Part shown: positions 44,001 through 60,500 of the stretch, piece after piece
Layout of the letters: every line of letters begins with the position of its first letter
Numbering within the stretch: position 1 is the stretch's first letter
Origin: Parapristionchus giblindavisi
Lineage: Eukaryota > Nematoda > Chromadorea > Rhabditida > Diplogasteridae
DNA length: 64,000 bases
Assembly (NCBI GenBank): GCA_943737045.1
Contig: CALSFV010000203.1
Location: 1 to 64,000, forward strand
Reading direction: 5' to 3'
The notes under the pieces: generated by a model
What the model was told of the DNA's origin: nothing
Seen by the model: only the letters and a program-made list of their open reading frames with translations
The model's database searches: none
Program-made: the position numbers and the translations under genes

Positions 44001-45470
44001 GCATAATAGCTTATCATGACTGTACAGGACTAATCTAGGGCCATTAGCCTCGGGTTTACAATACTTTGTAGGGAAATGACTGAATGATTGTGATTCCTTA
44101 TTTCATTATCATACTTGGTTGATCTCTTCATTCATTCTCTCAGCTGAGAATGGCCTTCTCGAGTTGCCACTCAATATATGAGAGCGAGATAGGTTAGATA
44201 CCATATACAAGATGGCCTTCCTATCTCTTCTCTCTCTCATTCATCTCTAGAGTGAGAGAGAGAGCTTCTTCACTATTTGTCTACTACAAGATAGATGTAC
44301 AAGCCGTGCAGTGTCTGACCCCTCCCACTTTCTCATCCATTCTCCTTCATCCATTCGAATTCATCTGAATGAGAAGAGAAGAGGAGGACAAGCCCATTCT
44401 TCCTTCCATTCACACCTTTTACCATGTCTCATTTCCCCTCCCTTCTCCTTTTCTATTCATTCATTCATTTTTCTTTCTTTCCTTGATCAACTAGTTCATG
44501 GCAATCCTATTAGACACTCTAATATACCTCAGACTCTCTCTCTCTCTCTCTGAATTATGGTCTCCTCTTTCTTGCTTCTTCTTCTCGTTCCCTGGACCAA
44601 TCTCGTTGTTTTGTTTCATCTCTCATATCTCGTCTTCGTCTAAATCAACCATATCCTCTCCTCTTCACGATAGATTAGCATTTACTACTACTCTACATAG
44701 TGGTTGAGAGAGGGAGGGGGAAGAGACGAAACAATTACTCCTATTCTTCTTCCTCTTTTGTATTCATCTCCATAGTCTTACAGAGCGCACGAATAATTGT
44801 CCAAATTGGCGCCTTTGCCTCAAAACGTTGACCTCCTAACTATGGGATTCTATTCACCCCCTGATCAACACCGTTTAATAGTCAAAACAATCTGGCAATG
44901 TTAACATCTGTCAGTCAATTTTCCGTGTCTCTTTGTTCCCGCGAATGAACTCATTTGTATACTTTTCCCTTGATTCTCACGGACCTTACACGTCCTACGG
45001 GTGAATTTCTCTCCTCATCCATCTTTCGGCTTTTTTCACCCTTTCAATTGCATTCACTCTTCTTTTTCCTTTCTCTAGTCAGGCCTGGCCTCCTTTTCCT
45101 GTACAAGAGAGAAATTAGTGTGAGAGAGAGTATGCTCTCCATCTTTTCTATTCTGTATTTCTCTATCCCAGTATGGTCTTCTTCCTATCCTTTAGTTCTC
45201 TTTTCCGTTCATCTTCTCCCATTATCTTTGATCTATGCCGTCAGCTTCATCTAATGCATTAAATCCATGTTCGTCTGTGTACGAAGAGATCTTCCTTCTG
45301 TGTCTTGTATGTTTGGTCGGTTATGATGTCCTCTTTAGTCTCTTTAGTAGTGTCTTCCCTTGTGTGAATGTATGACCAGGTGGACACTCACTCCTCCACT
45401 TTTCTTAATCATAACATCGAGGGTCTTCACATATATAGGCATAGACGGGAACCAACCAACGATAAGATAA
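41071..45470. other. 4.4-kb spacer between the two DM13 genes
   Basis: No gene recognised. It alternates strongly purine-rich (42090-42350) and pyrimidine-rich (43540-43640, 44540-44660) blocks plus short microsatellites. Long Ser/Pro/Leu-rich open frames here are by-products of the base bias. Confidence 0.55.
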
Positions 45471-45692
45471 GATGATATTTGTCATGATGGAATTATCAAT
45501 CGCGGAGTTTGGCGAATCCTCAGTTCGGAGAAAAAAGTCGCCGTTGGTGGTTTGTTTGATGGCTCGTCTCTCTTGATGTCTGAGTATAAAGTGGGAGGGG
45601 TAGACTATTCTGACGACTTCACTCCCATCTCTCATTCATTTGTTTATCTCCGCTGTGAAGAGGTCAACCTGAGAGTGACCGTGGGTGATAAG
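45471..45692 (+). CDS. Orphan exon-like open segment, family unknown
   Basis: Seventy-four codons stay open after a TAA at 45468 up to a good donor (GATAAG before GTATGG at 45693). The peptide has balanced composition, unlike the biased frames around it: RGVWRILSSEKKVAVGG, then FDGSSLLMSEYKVGG, then FVYLRCEEVNLRVTVGDK. I do not recognise a family. No matching downstream exon was found before 46612, and that gene already has its own signal peptide. It may be an exon of an unrecognised gene or an alternative 5' exon. Confidence 0.3.
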
Positions 45693-46611
45693 GTATGGAG
45701 AGGGAGTGGATATGGAAGAGAGGGGAGAGGGAGAGGGAGAAGGGGATAGAGAGGGAGAGGGAGAGATCCAAGAGATAGAGAGGGGGGATCTCTCATCCAC
45801 TCAATCATTTATCCATATCTGCCTATATCTATCTGCTTGCATAATCATTCATTGATAACATCTAATTCTCCCTTGGGGACCTTCTCTCTCTTATTATTCT
45901 GTATTTCGATTCATGATTAACGATGCACCACACGGTTGCCTAATCGTTGATCTACAGCTCTCGGACATTATGCCTCTCTATCTCTCCCTCTCCCTCTCTC
46001 CCTCTCTCCCTCTCTCTCTCTCCCTCTCCCTCTCTCCCTCTCTCTCTCTCTCCCTCCCTCTCCCTCTCCTCCCCCTCCTCCCCCTCCTTGGTCTATCTCA
46101 TCACAATGGGAGGGGCAGTCATCCTCTCCTCTTATGGACACCCTCTTCTCTTCTAAGTCTCTTCATACCATACTGAGGGCTCCGTTCGTTTAGACAACAA
46201 TCGCTCGAGATCAAAGCGCTCCCTATCTCTCCCTATCTCTCTCTCTCTCTCTCGGTCTCCCTCCACCCTCCATATTCGCCCTCCGGCTCCATTCTCTCAC
46301 TCTATCTCGACATATCTTTGCTTCCAGTCTAAACTATTCCTTTCGTTAGTCTTCCGTGCCCTTCTATCAATCATCTCTTTTTCGTGTTTCCACACCCATT
46401 TCTCTTTCTTTCATCCAAACATTCGAACATCTGTCAATGCCATTTGTTTCTATAGATAATCTTAGCTCTTCTTTAATATCATACCATATTTGTTACTCTT
46501 CTCAATCTCTCTTACATTCCTTTCCGTTCAAGTAGTTTACAATGTTGTTCATCTACAGGTCATTGCTCGTTCTTGAATCTACCAAGTGTTCTTCATACAA
46601 TCAAGTGTGGG
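45693..46611. other. Upstream region of the Skeletor-like gene
   Basis: Purine-rich block at 45694-45790 and pyrimidine-rich (TCTCCC)n-like microsatellite at 45979-46090. An acceptor-like CATCTACAG ends at 46558, 53 bases before the ATG, and could be a 5' UTR or spliced-leader acceptor. Confidence 0.5.
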
Positions 46612-49600
46612 ATGAGGACTTCCACTGCATGGCCAATTCTGGCCATACTACTCTCAGGTACTTTAACTATACATAGTTACTTAACATGATCATAGGTTAC
46701 TGTCATTTATAGACCGTATTCTTTAGCGTAAACGTAATAGCCATTCCATTCAGGAGTAATTTCTCAAGATGTGGTTCCTGAATACAATTCGTACGATCCG
46801 GAGTATGGTGTTTTTCTTGGTGAATTACCAAATCTGGCTGATGGAGATGTTTCTGGTCGTGTGTATGTCATCAATGATACTGCACTACAAATCGTCAACT
46901 TTACCTTCAACGGAAATGCTCCTGGTTAGTTTCAGAACCTCTTTTTTTAAATAATACATTTATGCGTTACCAGGATAACTTAGATATACTGAACAATCGA
47001 TGTGTTCTAGTCCATTTTTTTAAAGAAAATATTGCTTGCATACATATAGGTTGACCAAAAATGGAGTGGACTTAGTCATCATCTCTTCATCCTCTTCAAT
47101 TTCCCTCTTAGCTGTTCGTTGAGCCATAGAGAAAAGCCGGTGAGATGATCATGTGGGTCACCCTCAATGAACGAGAATTGAGATAGAGAAGAGGATTGAA
47201 GAGAGGAGGAAGAGGAGAAAGAGAGGATCTAGCGTAGTCAATGACTTCCATACGTAGATATACGATCAAGAAATGACGAAGTACTTAAACCATAACACTC
47301 TTAATTCGATTCCTTTACTACCTTACTTATTCACTTTCATGACTTCTCTTCAAGAGATCGAAAGAGAAAAGAGAGAAAGAAAGAAGATATCATTCATTCC
47401 CATACGTGATCTCTTCTTATATCTCAAGTGATTAGAGAGTAGCTACGAGTCGACCCGTTTTGACTCTCTCTCTATACCATATACCATATCTCTCCCCTTC
47501 TTCCTTCCTTCTTCCTTACTCTAACTAGTAATCGAACTGTATGATGACACGTGAGCGTTTTTGACCATGTCAAGGGATGAAACGGAGTGAGTGAGGGAGA
47601 GAAGATAAAGAGGAAGAAAAGGCAGATAGAGAGGTGTGAATAGTAGGGGTGAAGGTTGAAGAAGAAAGAAGAGGATATGTATGTATATCGTTCTGTCCCT
47701 TTCGGTCACTCAATTGGCCCTTATTAATTGGTCTGTCCATAGAGTACTGAAAGGGGCTCTTCCTGGGAGAGTGAGGGGAGGGGAGAGGGAGAGGGGGGAG
47801 GGAGAGGGGGAGAGAGAGGTGCCACCTCAGTCATTCAGTCCTAGTCTTTCAAGAGGTAGCCGGTACAAGTACCCGTAGAGGAGTGCCAATGAATGCGAAC
47901 CACGAAAGGCTATCAAAGAGAGAGGAAGGAACACGCAGACTTATTATGAAATAATTGCAGATCTCTACTTCTGGTTGGATAAGGAGGAGGGCCCTACGAC
48001 TGGAGGAGTCAAGATTCCCTCATTCGAATATGGGTACGGATCAAGAGAAATAAAAGAAAAAATCGATAAATGAATAATTTTTTTTAGAATCACCCCTGTC
48101 GGCCCTTATGAGAATGCTGAGAGAGTAGTCCTTCTTCTTCCTGGACATTACAAACTCTCCGACTTCAAGAGTTTCTCCCTCTTCTGCTTCAGATATGAGG
48201 CAATCGCTACTTCATTTTAGCAGAATTTAAATATCGATTAATTTCAGCACAACTTCTCTACTCTTCCTCTCCCCGATACTCTGCAGATACCCAAATCTCA
48301 ATTCCTCCCTGCTGAATTGAAGGGATCTCGGTACAATGTAGCGTCTGGACCAATTCTTGTCCAAGACAGAAGAACAATCAAAGTGTACGGATTCACTTTT
48401 GAAGGAGACAAGGCTCCTGGTAGGTATTTGAAAATATTTATCAATACCATTTTCGACAACATTTACTTGGTAAAAGATACATCAAATGATCGCTCTAATT
48501 AGTTCGCCGAATTTGCGAAATAGGTTCTTTAAAGCTTTTTGCAAGCCAAAATAAGTAGTATGAAGACATTCCAAAAGAGATCTTTATCTACAGCAACCAT
48601 GCAAAGAAATGAAAGAGGAAAGAGGGAACGACAAACCATTTTTGGCTCATTTAACATACTTGCTCAAAAGAATGAAAACTCATATGATTAATGATTATGA
48701 TATGATTTTTGATTCATGATATGGTAATGATTTATATTGTAGATGGATATTTCTTCGTCGGTCGTGGACCTAATGTTGCTCATAATACCGGAGTGAAAGT
48801 CCCCATCAAGGGAAGAGATACCCTAGAATTGTAAGTAATTCATCATTAAGAGGGCCGATTTGAAAACATACGAAAGAAGAGGTGATACAATGTCTGTTGA
48901 TGAATAGAAATGAATGAATGAATGCGATTCATTCATTAGATCAAAGTATCAAGCCGTGTCACTATTGCGACGCTTTTCAAATCACTCATCTCTTTGTATC
49001 GCGTTTTCGCTTCCTCCTTCTATCTTCACCCTTTTTGTCATTCCTCTTCAAAAGAGATTCAAATTCAAATAGCGGCCGCTAAAGATCAAAAATGAAAGAT
49101 GACCCTTACGTTTCCTTATTCAGGATCACAGCCATGAGTGAGCGATACAGGGGAGGACAGGATATCATTCTGACCCTTCCTGAGGAATACGATATCGAAC
49201 ATATCGATTGGTTGGCCATCTACTGCTACAAGTTCCGTGTCGACTTTGGACATGTCGCCGTGTCCAACATCTCCCAGAGGATTCCTCCCTATGTTCCGGC
49301 CCAGAAGAGGGTTCGTCCACGTCCAAAAGGATCATAGCGATTAGATAGTATAGAGTAGCGTAGAACGTATTGATATGCATGCATCAATCGATAAATATGG
49401 CACAGTTACAGTATACTTGAGCACAGTTTTCATGATATCAAGAATAATGAACAAAGATAGAGGTAAGTAGTGATTCATTTCAGTTCGATGAGATGGACAA
49501 TTCAAAAGTGGACAAATGGCCTGCTATCTCTCTTCTCGGTAACGACGACAGACTCAACTTCACATTCCAACTTGGATCTCCTGGAGCGAAGAAGGGATAT

Positions 49601-50574
49601 ACTGTAAGTGGCTCGGAATATAATATGTAGATAAAAGAAAGGAGAGATGGTAAATCATTTAACAATTGATCTACCCATCCCCGATGCGTTCTATTGAAGG
49701 AATAAATATTATTATATTATTATTAATAATTGCAGGCTCTCACTCACACTCGCCCTGCAAAGTACGTGTGGTACGTCAACGGATACCTGGCTGATATCTA
49801 CCTGAGACGAGGAGTCACCTACAACTTCATGTAAGGAGCTAAATGCAACAATACTTGACAATAAATTAATTGATTACAGTATCGAGGGAGGAAATGACAA
49901 GTCAACTTCTGATTTCTACAATCCGCTCTACATCTCAAACGATCCTTATGGCGGTTTTGTCAAGATGTCTGATGACGAGAAAGAGGTATATTTGAATATT
50001 TTTCAATAAAAAAAATTTAAAATACTTTATTGGTTTAATTTCAGCAAGTGCATATCTACGCTGGAGAGAATCCCTCCCTGACTGTGGGTCGTCTCTGTGT
50101 GTGGAGTCACAACGAAGATGTTAATGCAGACCAATTCGCTACTTTCGCTGAATTCCGTAATACTCTCGAATTGAAATGCGAACAGGACAAGGAACCAGCA
50201 GTACTCACTTTCACTCCTGATGCCACCACTCCGGACACTCTATATTATAATGTAAGCGATTTATCTATTCTTTCAAAAACAAAAATTCATTTCAATAACA
50301 AAACAATTTCATGCTTCTTTATTTAAAAAAATCTGTATTAACTTTAAATTTTCAATATTTAAATTATTTTCAGTCCCATTCAACTTTCAACATGGGCTAC
50401 AAGATTCATATCGTGAATGAACTTCCGACAATTCCTGATATAACGGAGGAACCTTATGATTACGATCATTGGAGACAACAAAAACTTTCGCAAGGAAGGG
50501 TCGCTGCTTCATCTTCCCTTTTCTTCTCCACTTTTAGTTCCGTCTTAGTTCTCGTCTTCGTTTTCTTGTATTAG
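46612..50574 (+). CDS. Skeletor-like protein: two DM13 domains and conserved C-terminal domain
   Basis: Exons: 46612-46657, 46754-46924, 47961-48033, 48088-48199, 48248-48419, 48743-48830, 49124-49310, 49484-49603, 49736-49830, 49880-49985, 50045-50251, 50374-50574; 525 residues. Signal peptide MRTSTAWPILAILLS. DM13-1: VSGRVYVINDTALQIVNFTF, then YFWLD. DM13-2: YNVASGPILVQDRRTIKVYG, then GYFFVGRGP and FRVDFGHVAVS. The C-terminal part, with KYVWYVNGY, RRGVTYNFIIEGGN, FYNPLYISNDPYGG, LKCEQDKEPAVLTFTP and NMGYKIHIV, follows the Drosophila Skeletor family from memory of its pattern. The protein ends in a Ser-rich hydrophobic tail (SSLFFSTFSSVLVLVFVFLY) without basic residues, typical of a GPI-anchor signal. 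A surface or cuticle-matrix role is inferred. The intron after 48199 must be GC-AG. Confidence 0.9.
46925..47960. other. 1-kb intron in the Skeletor-like gene
   Basis: Splits the first DM13 domain between NGNAP and DLYFWLD. It contains GA-rich blocks (47160-47230, 47770-47820); no exon seen. Confidence 0.6.
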
Positions 50575-52940
50575 TACATTTTAGCTCAACTTCGTACATT
50601 ATACACTACTATACATAGCAGATATTCGGTGTGATCAATCATTGTTTCGTCTCTCAGATATTCCATTTACTTATATACTTATTCCTGCAAAGAGATCACC
50701 TCAATCCCCTTATCCCCTAATCAATCATTCGTTCCTATTCAATATATTTTACTTCCTGGGTGAATTTTCGCTACTCATTCGATCTCTTTCCTCATATTCA
50801 TTCTTTAACTAATCAAACTATTTACATACTTCAACAATACCGCCACAATCCCCATCTTTCACGTGTTCTTTCCCCATCAAATCACTATATTTCCATAGTA
50901 TACACCTCTTTCAACAATCGATAACGGTATTCTCCCCCTCCAATACATCTTTCTTATCCATTTTAATGTATAATAACGTGTCATACCATCTGTTCCCTGC
51001 CCATTCATAATGGTGGTATACAATAATGTTTATCTTGATTTTCGCAACATCACCATCAACGTTCCAATCAATTCACTTATCACAATGTGCTCTAATATGT
51101 CTCCTCTTTCACTTCGTGTAGTGTGCTATTCAAATACATAAAGTGCGTGCTTAAACTGAGTCCTGTTCACAATATGAAAATACAAATGAAGTCGAAAAAT
51201 TTGAATATTTCCGACAATCAAAACATAGGGATAATTCGAGCATCGAAGTGAAAACAACTTTGATTTATTGGTTTTAGTTAAAGGATAGAAATCTGGGAGC
51301 TGACTCGTATCTATTTGCTGAAAAATTTATTTTTAAAACATTATGCGAAAACATGAATCAGCATCTTCTCAAAATGCTTTGGTTTTGTAGTATTTATATC
51401 TGCTTATTCTATTTCTGGTCCCTCTGATATTGTTCATTTGACCTAATCGGCTGTCATTTGCTAATGCCATTCTCGATTCTTCCATTCTCTCCCACCATCA
51501 TCATCTTCTTCTTCTTTGCGTGCCTTTTCCATCTGTCGTCCATAGTCTTAAACTGCGCATATCGAATGATATTCGTGCCTACCTGGCCTCCTTCGATATT
51601 TCTTCTTCAAGAAGAGAAGAATTGCTCTCTCTCCATCTATGGATGTCCTCTCATCTTGTCCCACTATCTTCTACCATCTTCATTCATATCCTCTCCCCCC
51701 TCTTCCTCTTTCTCACCTTATGCGCTAATGCATTATTTACCTCAATGAGAGGAGGAAGACAGAGGAAGAAACGGACATAGAATAAGGAGAAGAAGAAGAA
51801 GAAGAAGAAGAAGAAAGCTACTACGGTAGTTAAGATGATTGTGATGAAGTGAGTGTCTGAGTGATTTTTAATATATAGTAATCATTGCATTCATAACAAT
51901 CTTTAGTTATTGCAATTATCATGTAGGATATTGCACGATTTCAAATGTAGTTGTACACAATAATGAGTATGTTGCTTTCTCTTTTATCGCAGGTGTGCAC
52001 AAAATGATACGAGGATATATCGAGTCGTGTAAGAGTGATAATGACAGAATGTAATCGGATGAAGAGGCATACATATAAACAAACAAATGAACGTATATTA
52101 TACTGTATTCATTCTCCTTTGATAATGATTTTCCTTGGAAGGAAGAATAGACTAGTTAAGTAGGTTGGGTTGGTTAAGATGGATGAGGAGAACATGCCGG
52201 ATTATTAGATGAATGACTATGATGAGTGATTAGACAATGATGAAAACGATTGATTTGATTGGGATGAAAAGTGGTTGATGAATCGATTGATCTGATTGAA
52301 CGAATAGGAAGACACTCGATATGGGATTAGACAAACGAGGGATTTGTTGTGGGTGTATGAGGAGTAATCAAGGGGGGATAGAATGTATAAAGGAGTGATA
52401 AAGTGTGAAAGATTGAATAGGACTTGCCTATGAATAGAGTGGCTAATCTGCGCTCTCTCTCTCTCGCACACTGACATCAAAAGTATTATTTCTTATTATT
52501 ATGTATATTACTAGATAACGAGATTTGGAATAAGTTATGTGAGATTACTATAGTGGTGAGATACACTGGAAATGATAGAACTCGAAACAACACAGAATTA
52601 AAGAGAATAAAATTATGGAGACAAAAAAAATAATATAAAATTATATGTATATATAGCATTGAAGAATGAGATTCGAATCTCTGACAGGTCACTCTGATTG
52701 ATCCCGGAATATTTGTAGTGAGAGAGAATTGAAAGAAAGAAAATAACGATTAGAGAAAAAATGTTGAAAATAGATGATGAATAAGAAGGAATAAAGCTTA
52801 TTTTGGACACTGTTTGTGTGAGAGAATTGATGGAATATTAGTGGAAATGGAAAGATAAGAAGAAGAAGAAGAACGTAGAGGAAGGGGACGAAGGAGTTAT
52901 TAAGGGAATGGATTCACTACTTGTACCACTATTACTACTA
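50575..52940. other. Convergent spacer between Skeletor-like and SoxD genes
   Basis: No gene recognised. It includes a (GAA)n run at about 51788-51816 and presumably both 3' UTRs. Confidence 0.5.
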
Positions 52941-57597
<4,657 letters not shown>

Positions 57598-60500
57598 GCT
57601 GCAATGATGAAGAAAGAGCAAAGGTGCATAAGCATGAATGAGAAGCCACATCGACAGGTGGAAGAGATAATGAATGAGAGAAGGACTCTATAGGGGATAG
57701 ATATATATATGGAAGTACAATGATTAGAGAGATATAGATGAAGTATGAATGAAGAAGGCAATGAAGAGAAGAAGACAGAAGGAGAGAGGAGAGAGGATAC
57801 CTGTGTCTTCTTCATCTTCCCCCCTCCATCTATCCTTCTGACTCCACCCCCTTACATAGAAAGGAAGAAGAAGAAGAAGAGGTCCTTCTCTTGATTCTCT
57901 CTCTCCTTATTCTACCGTAGCCTCCTCCATACCTTCTGATGAATATAGACAGGAAGAGGTAAATGGAAGAAGAAGAAGAAGATGATGATGGTGAATTGAA
58001 TAAGAGACATTAGAGAATCAACAGAAAGAATTACATTGATAGAAGATAATTGCATTTGAAGATAAGAGGTATGAGGAGGAAAAGTAGATAAAGTCGCCTT
58101 TTTACTTTATCATGTACATTTACGCCATTCCAAAGTGGCGATTACTGGGGCCGAGAAAGGAGGGGAGTGAAAGATAAAGGAATCTTATCGGGCGGTAACC
58201 ACCCTCAATTACCACTTTGTTTCAATCTCTCTCTCAGCAACTCCTTCTTTTCTTCTTCTCTAGCAACTATTGATATAGATATGTATACTACGAAAAGAAG
58301 AAGAAGAAGATAAGAGAATGAGAAGAAGTCTTCGTTGTGAGATATTAGATGATGGAGGATTATAATGCCTTATTGACGAAGAAGAAGAAGAAGAAGACGA
58401 TGATGAAGAATAAGAATAAGATTGTGTGAGTGATATGAGAAGATATACACATAGACATGACTATGGGGAGGAGAGATAAAGGGAGCGATGATAGTGAGAA
58501 GGCTTCACTATGGACTTATAATCTCTTTTATGAATAAAAGGTTAAAGGGAGAAGAATGGATGAGTCTTTCATCGGGGGCTGATGAGAGTGAGAATCAGAG
58601 GGGGAAAGACAATAGACGAGAATGCGAAATGTGGATAAATGAGAGGACTTATAAGGAACTAGAGAGAATAGAGGAGGAATTTATGAAGCCGTGGAGAATA
58701 GAATATGATCAAGCGAGAGGAGAAGAAACAACAAAGATTCATTTAGCTTAGAGCGAGAATAATGGAGACTCATCGGCAAATACCACGGAGGAGATGCAGT
58801 GTAGAAAAGCAAGTTGAGTAGGAATGAATGAGTAAGAAGGTAGGAATGAGAGACAATGGTCTACTGAGGAAGAAGAAGAAGGCCAACTGACGATTGAGAA
58901 CCTTTTCTCTTCGTTTATTCACAAATCGCTACTCTTTCATCTACTTCCATTGACTCTTATCGGCTCTCCATCTACAATAGATACAGTTCTTCTCTTACTC
59001 TCATTACTCGATGTCAAACACATTAAGACTATCGTTTCCTCCTCTCTCTCTCCCTCTCCCTATCCATCTCTCCCTCTACCTCTCAGCCTACCTCTGCCTC
59101 TCCCCCACCCTCTCTCGAGTTCAACTTCTCACTTTACCAGCGTTCTCACATAAATTTAGAGACTAATCAGTTCATTACGAGAACCAAGAGAAAAAAATAG
59201 AAGATCACTCCGATGTTTATCAGAAGAGTGAGATATAAGATAGAGATGAGACATAAGCCCAAGGACTCTTTGTTCGTCGTTTCTTTCTTCGTTTTGTTTC
59301 TTTCTCTATGATAGAAGAACAAAAGTCAACGGGGCAGTAGTTACGTGTTGGTGTAATAGATAGATGGCAGTTGGAAGGATTGCCAGAGAAAGAAAAAGAG
59401 TGGAATTCACTCATCATCCATAGCCTCATTCATTCATTCATTCATTCATTCATTCATTCAATTGTTGAAATATAATAGCTAGAATGTCATGAATTGTGTT
59501 TATCACAGACGAAGAATGAGTACGTGTAGTGAAGAATGACGATGATTGTGTAGAAGAAGTATGAATGAGATGAAGATGAGAAGGAACAAATTTGCATGAA
59601 TGTTTCTCTAATGAGAAAGGAGGTAGAAGAAGTAGAAGGGGAGATATGCGGAAGAGGTGAAAGGTAGATTGAGAATAAGAATAGATTGGAAGGTAGTAGA
59701 AGATATTAAGCAAGATATTGAGAGGGGATTCGGGTAGGCAGAGTAGGCAGATAATAGGGAATGAGTAGAATGGAGGGAGCAGTGGAGAGATAGAGAGGGA
59801 GAGGGAGAGAGAGGGGTAGAGAGAGGGAGAGGGAGGGGACAGAAGGAGAGGGATGAGGGAGGGGGAGGATGGACGAGACAATCCTCGTTGAGATCATCTA
59901 TATTCTTCTTACACGAAGTGATGAGATAAAGTGCATGAAAGAGGTAAGGATACTCTCTATAGGGCACATTCGTATTGAAATGAATGATAAGATAGACTAG
60001 AGTGAGGAGAGATATGATAAGGTTAATTCCGGCCACGAAACATTATTCGTGTATAGTAGCAATGTGACGTTAGATGGAGAGATCAGAAGACAATGGGGAT
60101 AGATTACTTTGAAGTCCGACAGGGAGAGAGTGTTATCGAAAGAATGGCATTATTGAAGGCGACTTTGGATGTTCTGTCACTCAAGAAAGGCTATCTAATG
60201 AAGTGAATAGAATGAACAAGAGAAGACGAAGAAGAAAAGGATAAATGAATGAGACACGAGAAGAATCAAAGTGTTGACTATAGAATATAGAATATATTAA
60301 TACAACAAGAGAAGGTGAGGAATAATATAGCGCATAAAGATGGTTACCTAGACAAACTCGATAATAGAAGGTTAATAGAATAGAATACGAAATGAATGAG
60401 ATAATAATATATATTAGAAACAAAAGGTCCCCGATGTTACTATCTCGCTTAACACTCTAATTGGATAGATCCCCTTTCTTCTTCTTCTTCTGCTTCTGAT

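Noticed and set aside
58488..58751. 87-codon + strand frame with mixed composition
   Set aside because: No recognised motif, no upstream or downstream exon, and it lies in GA-biased DNA that yields many such frames.
59450..60036. Two overlapping minus-strand frames of about 142 codons
   Set aside because: Ser/Pro/Leu-rich translation of a GA-rich tract in two frames at once, typical of base bias rather than coding.
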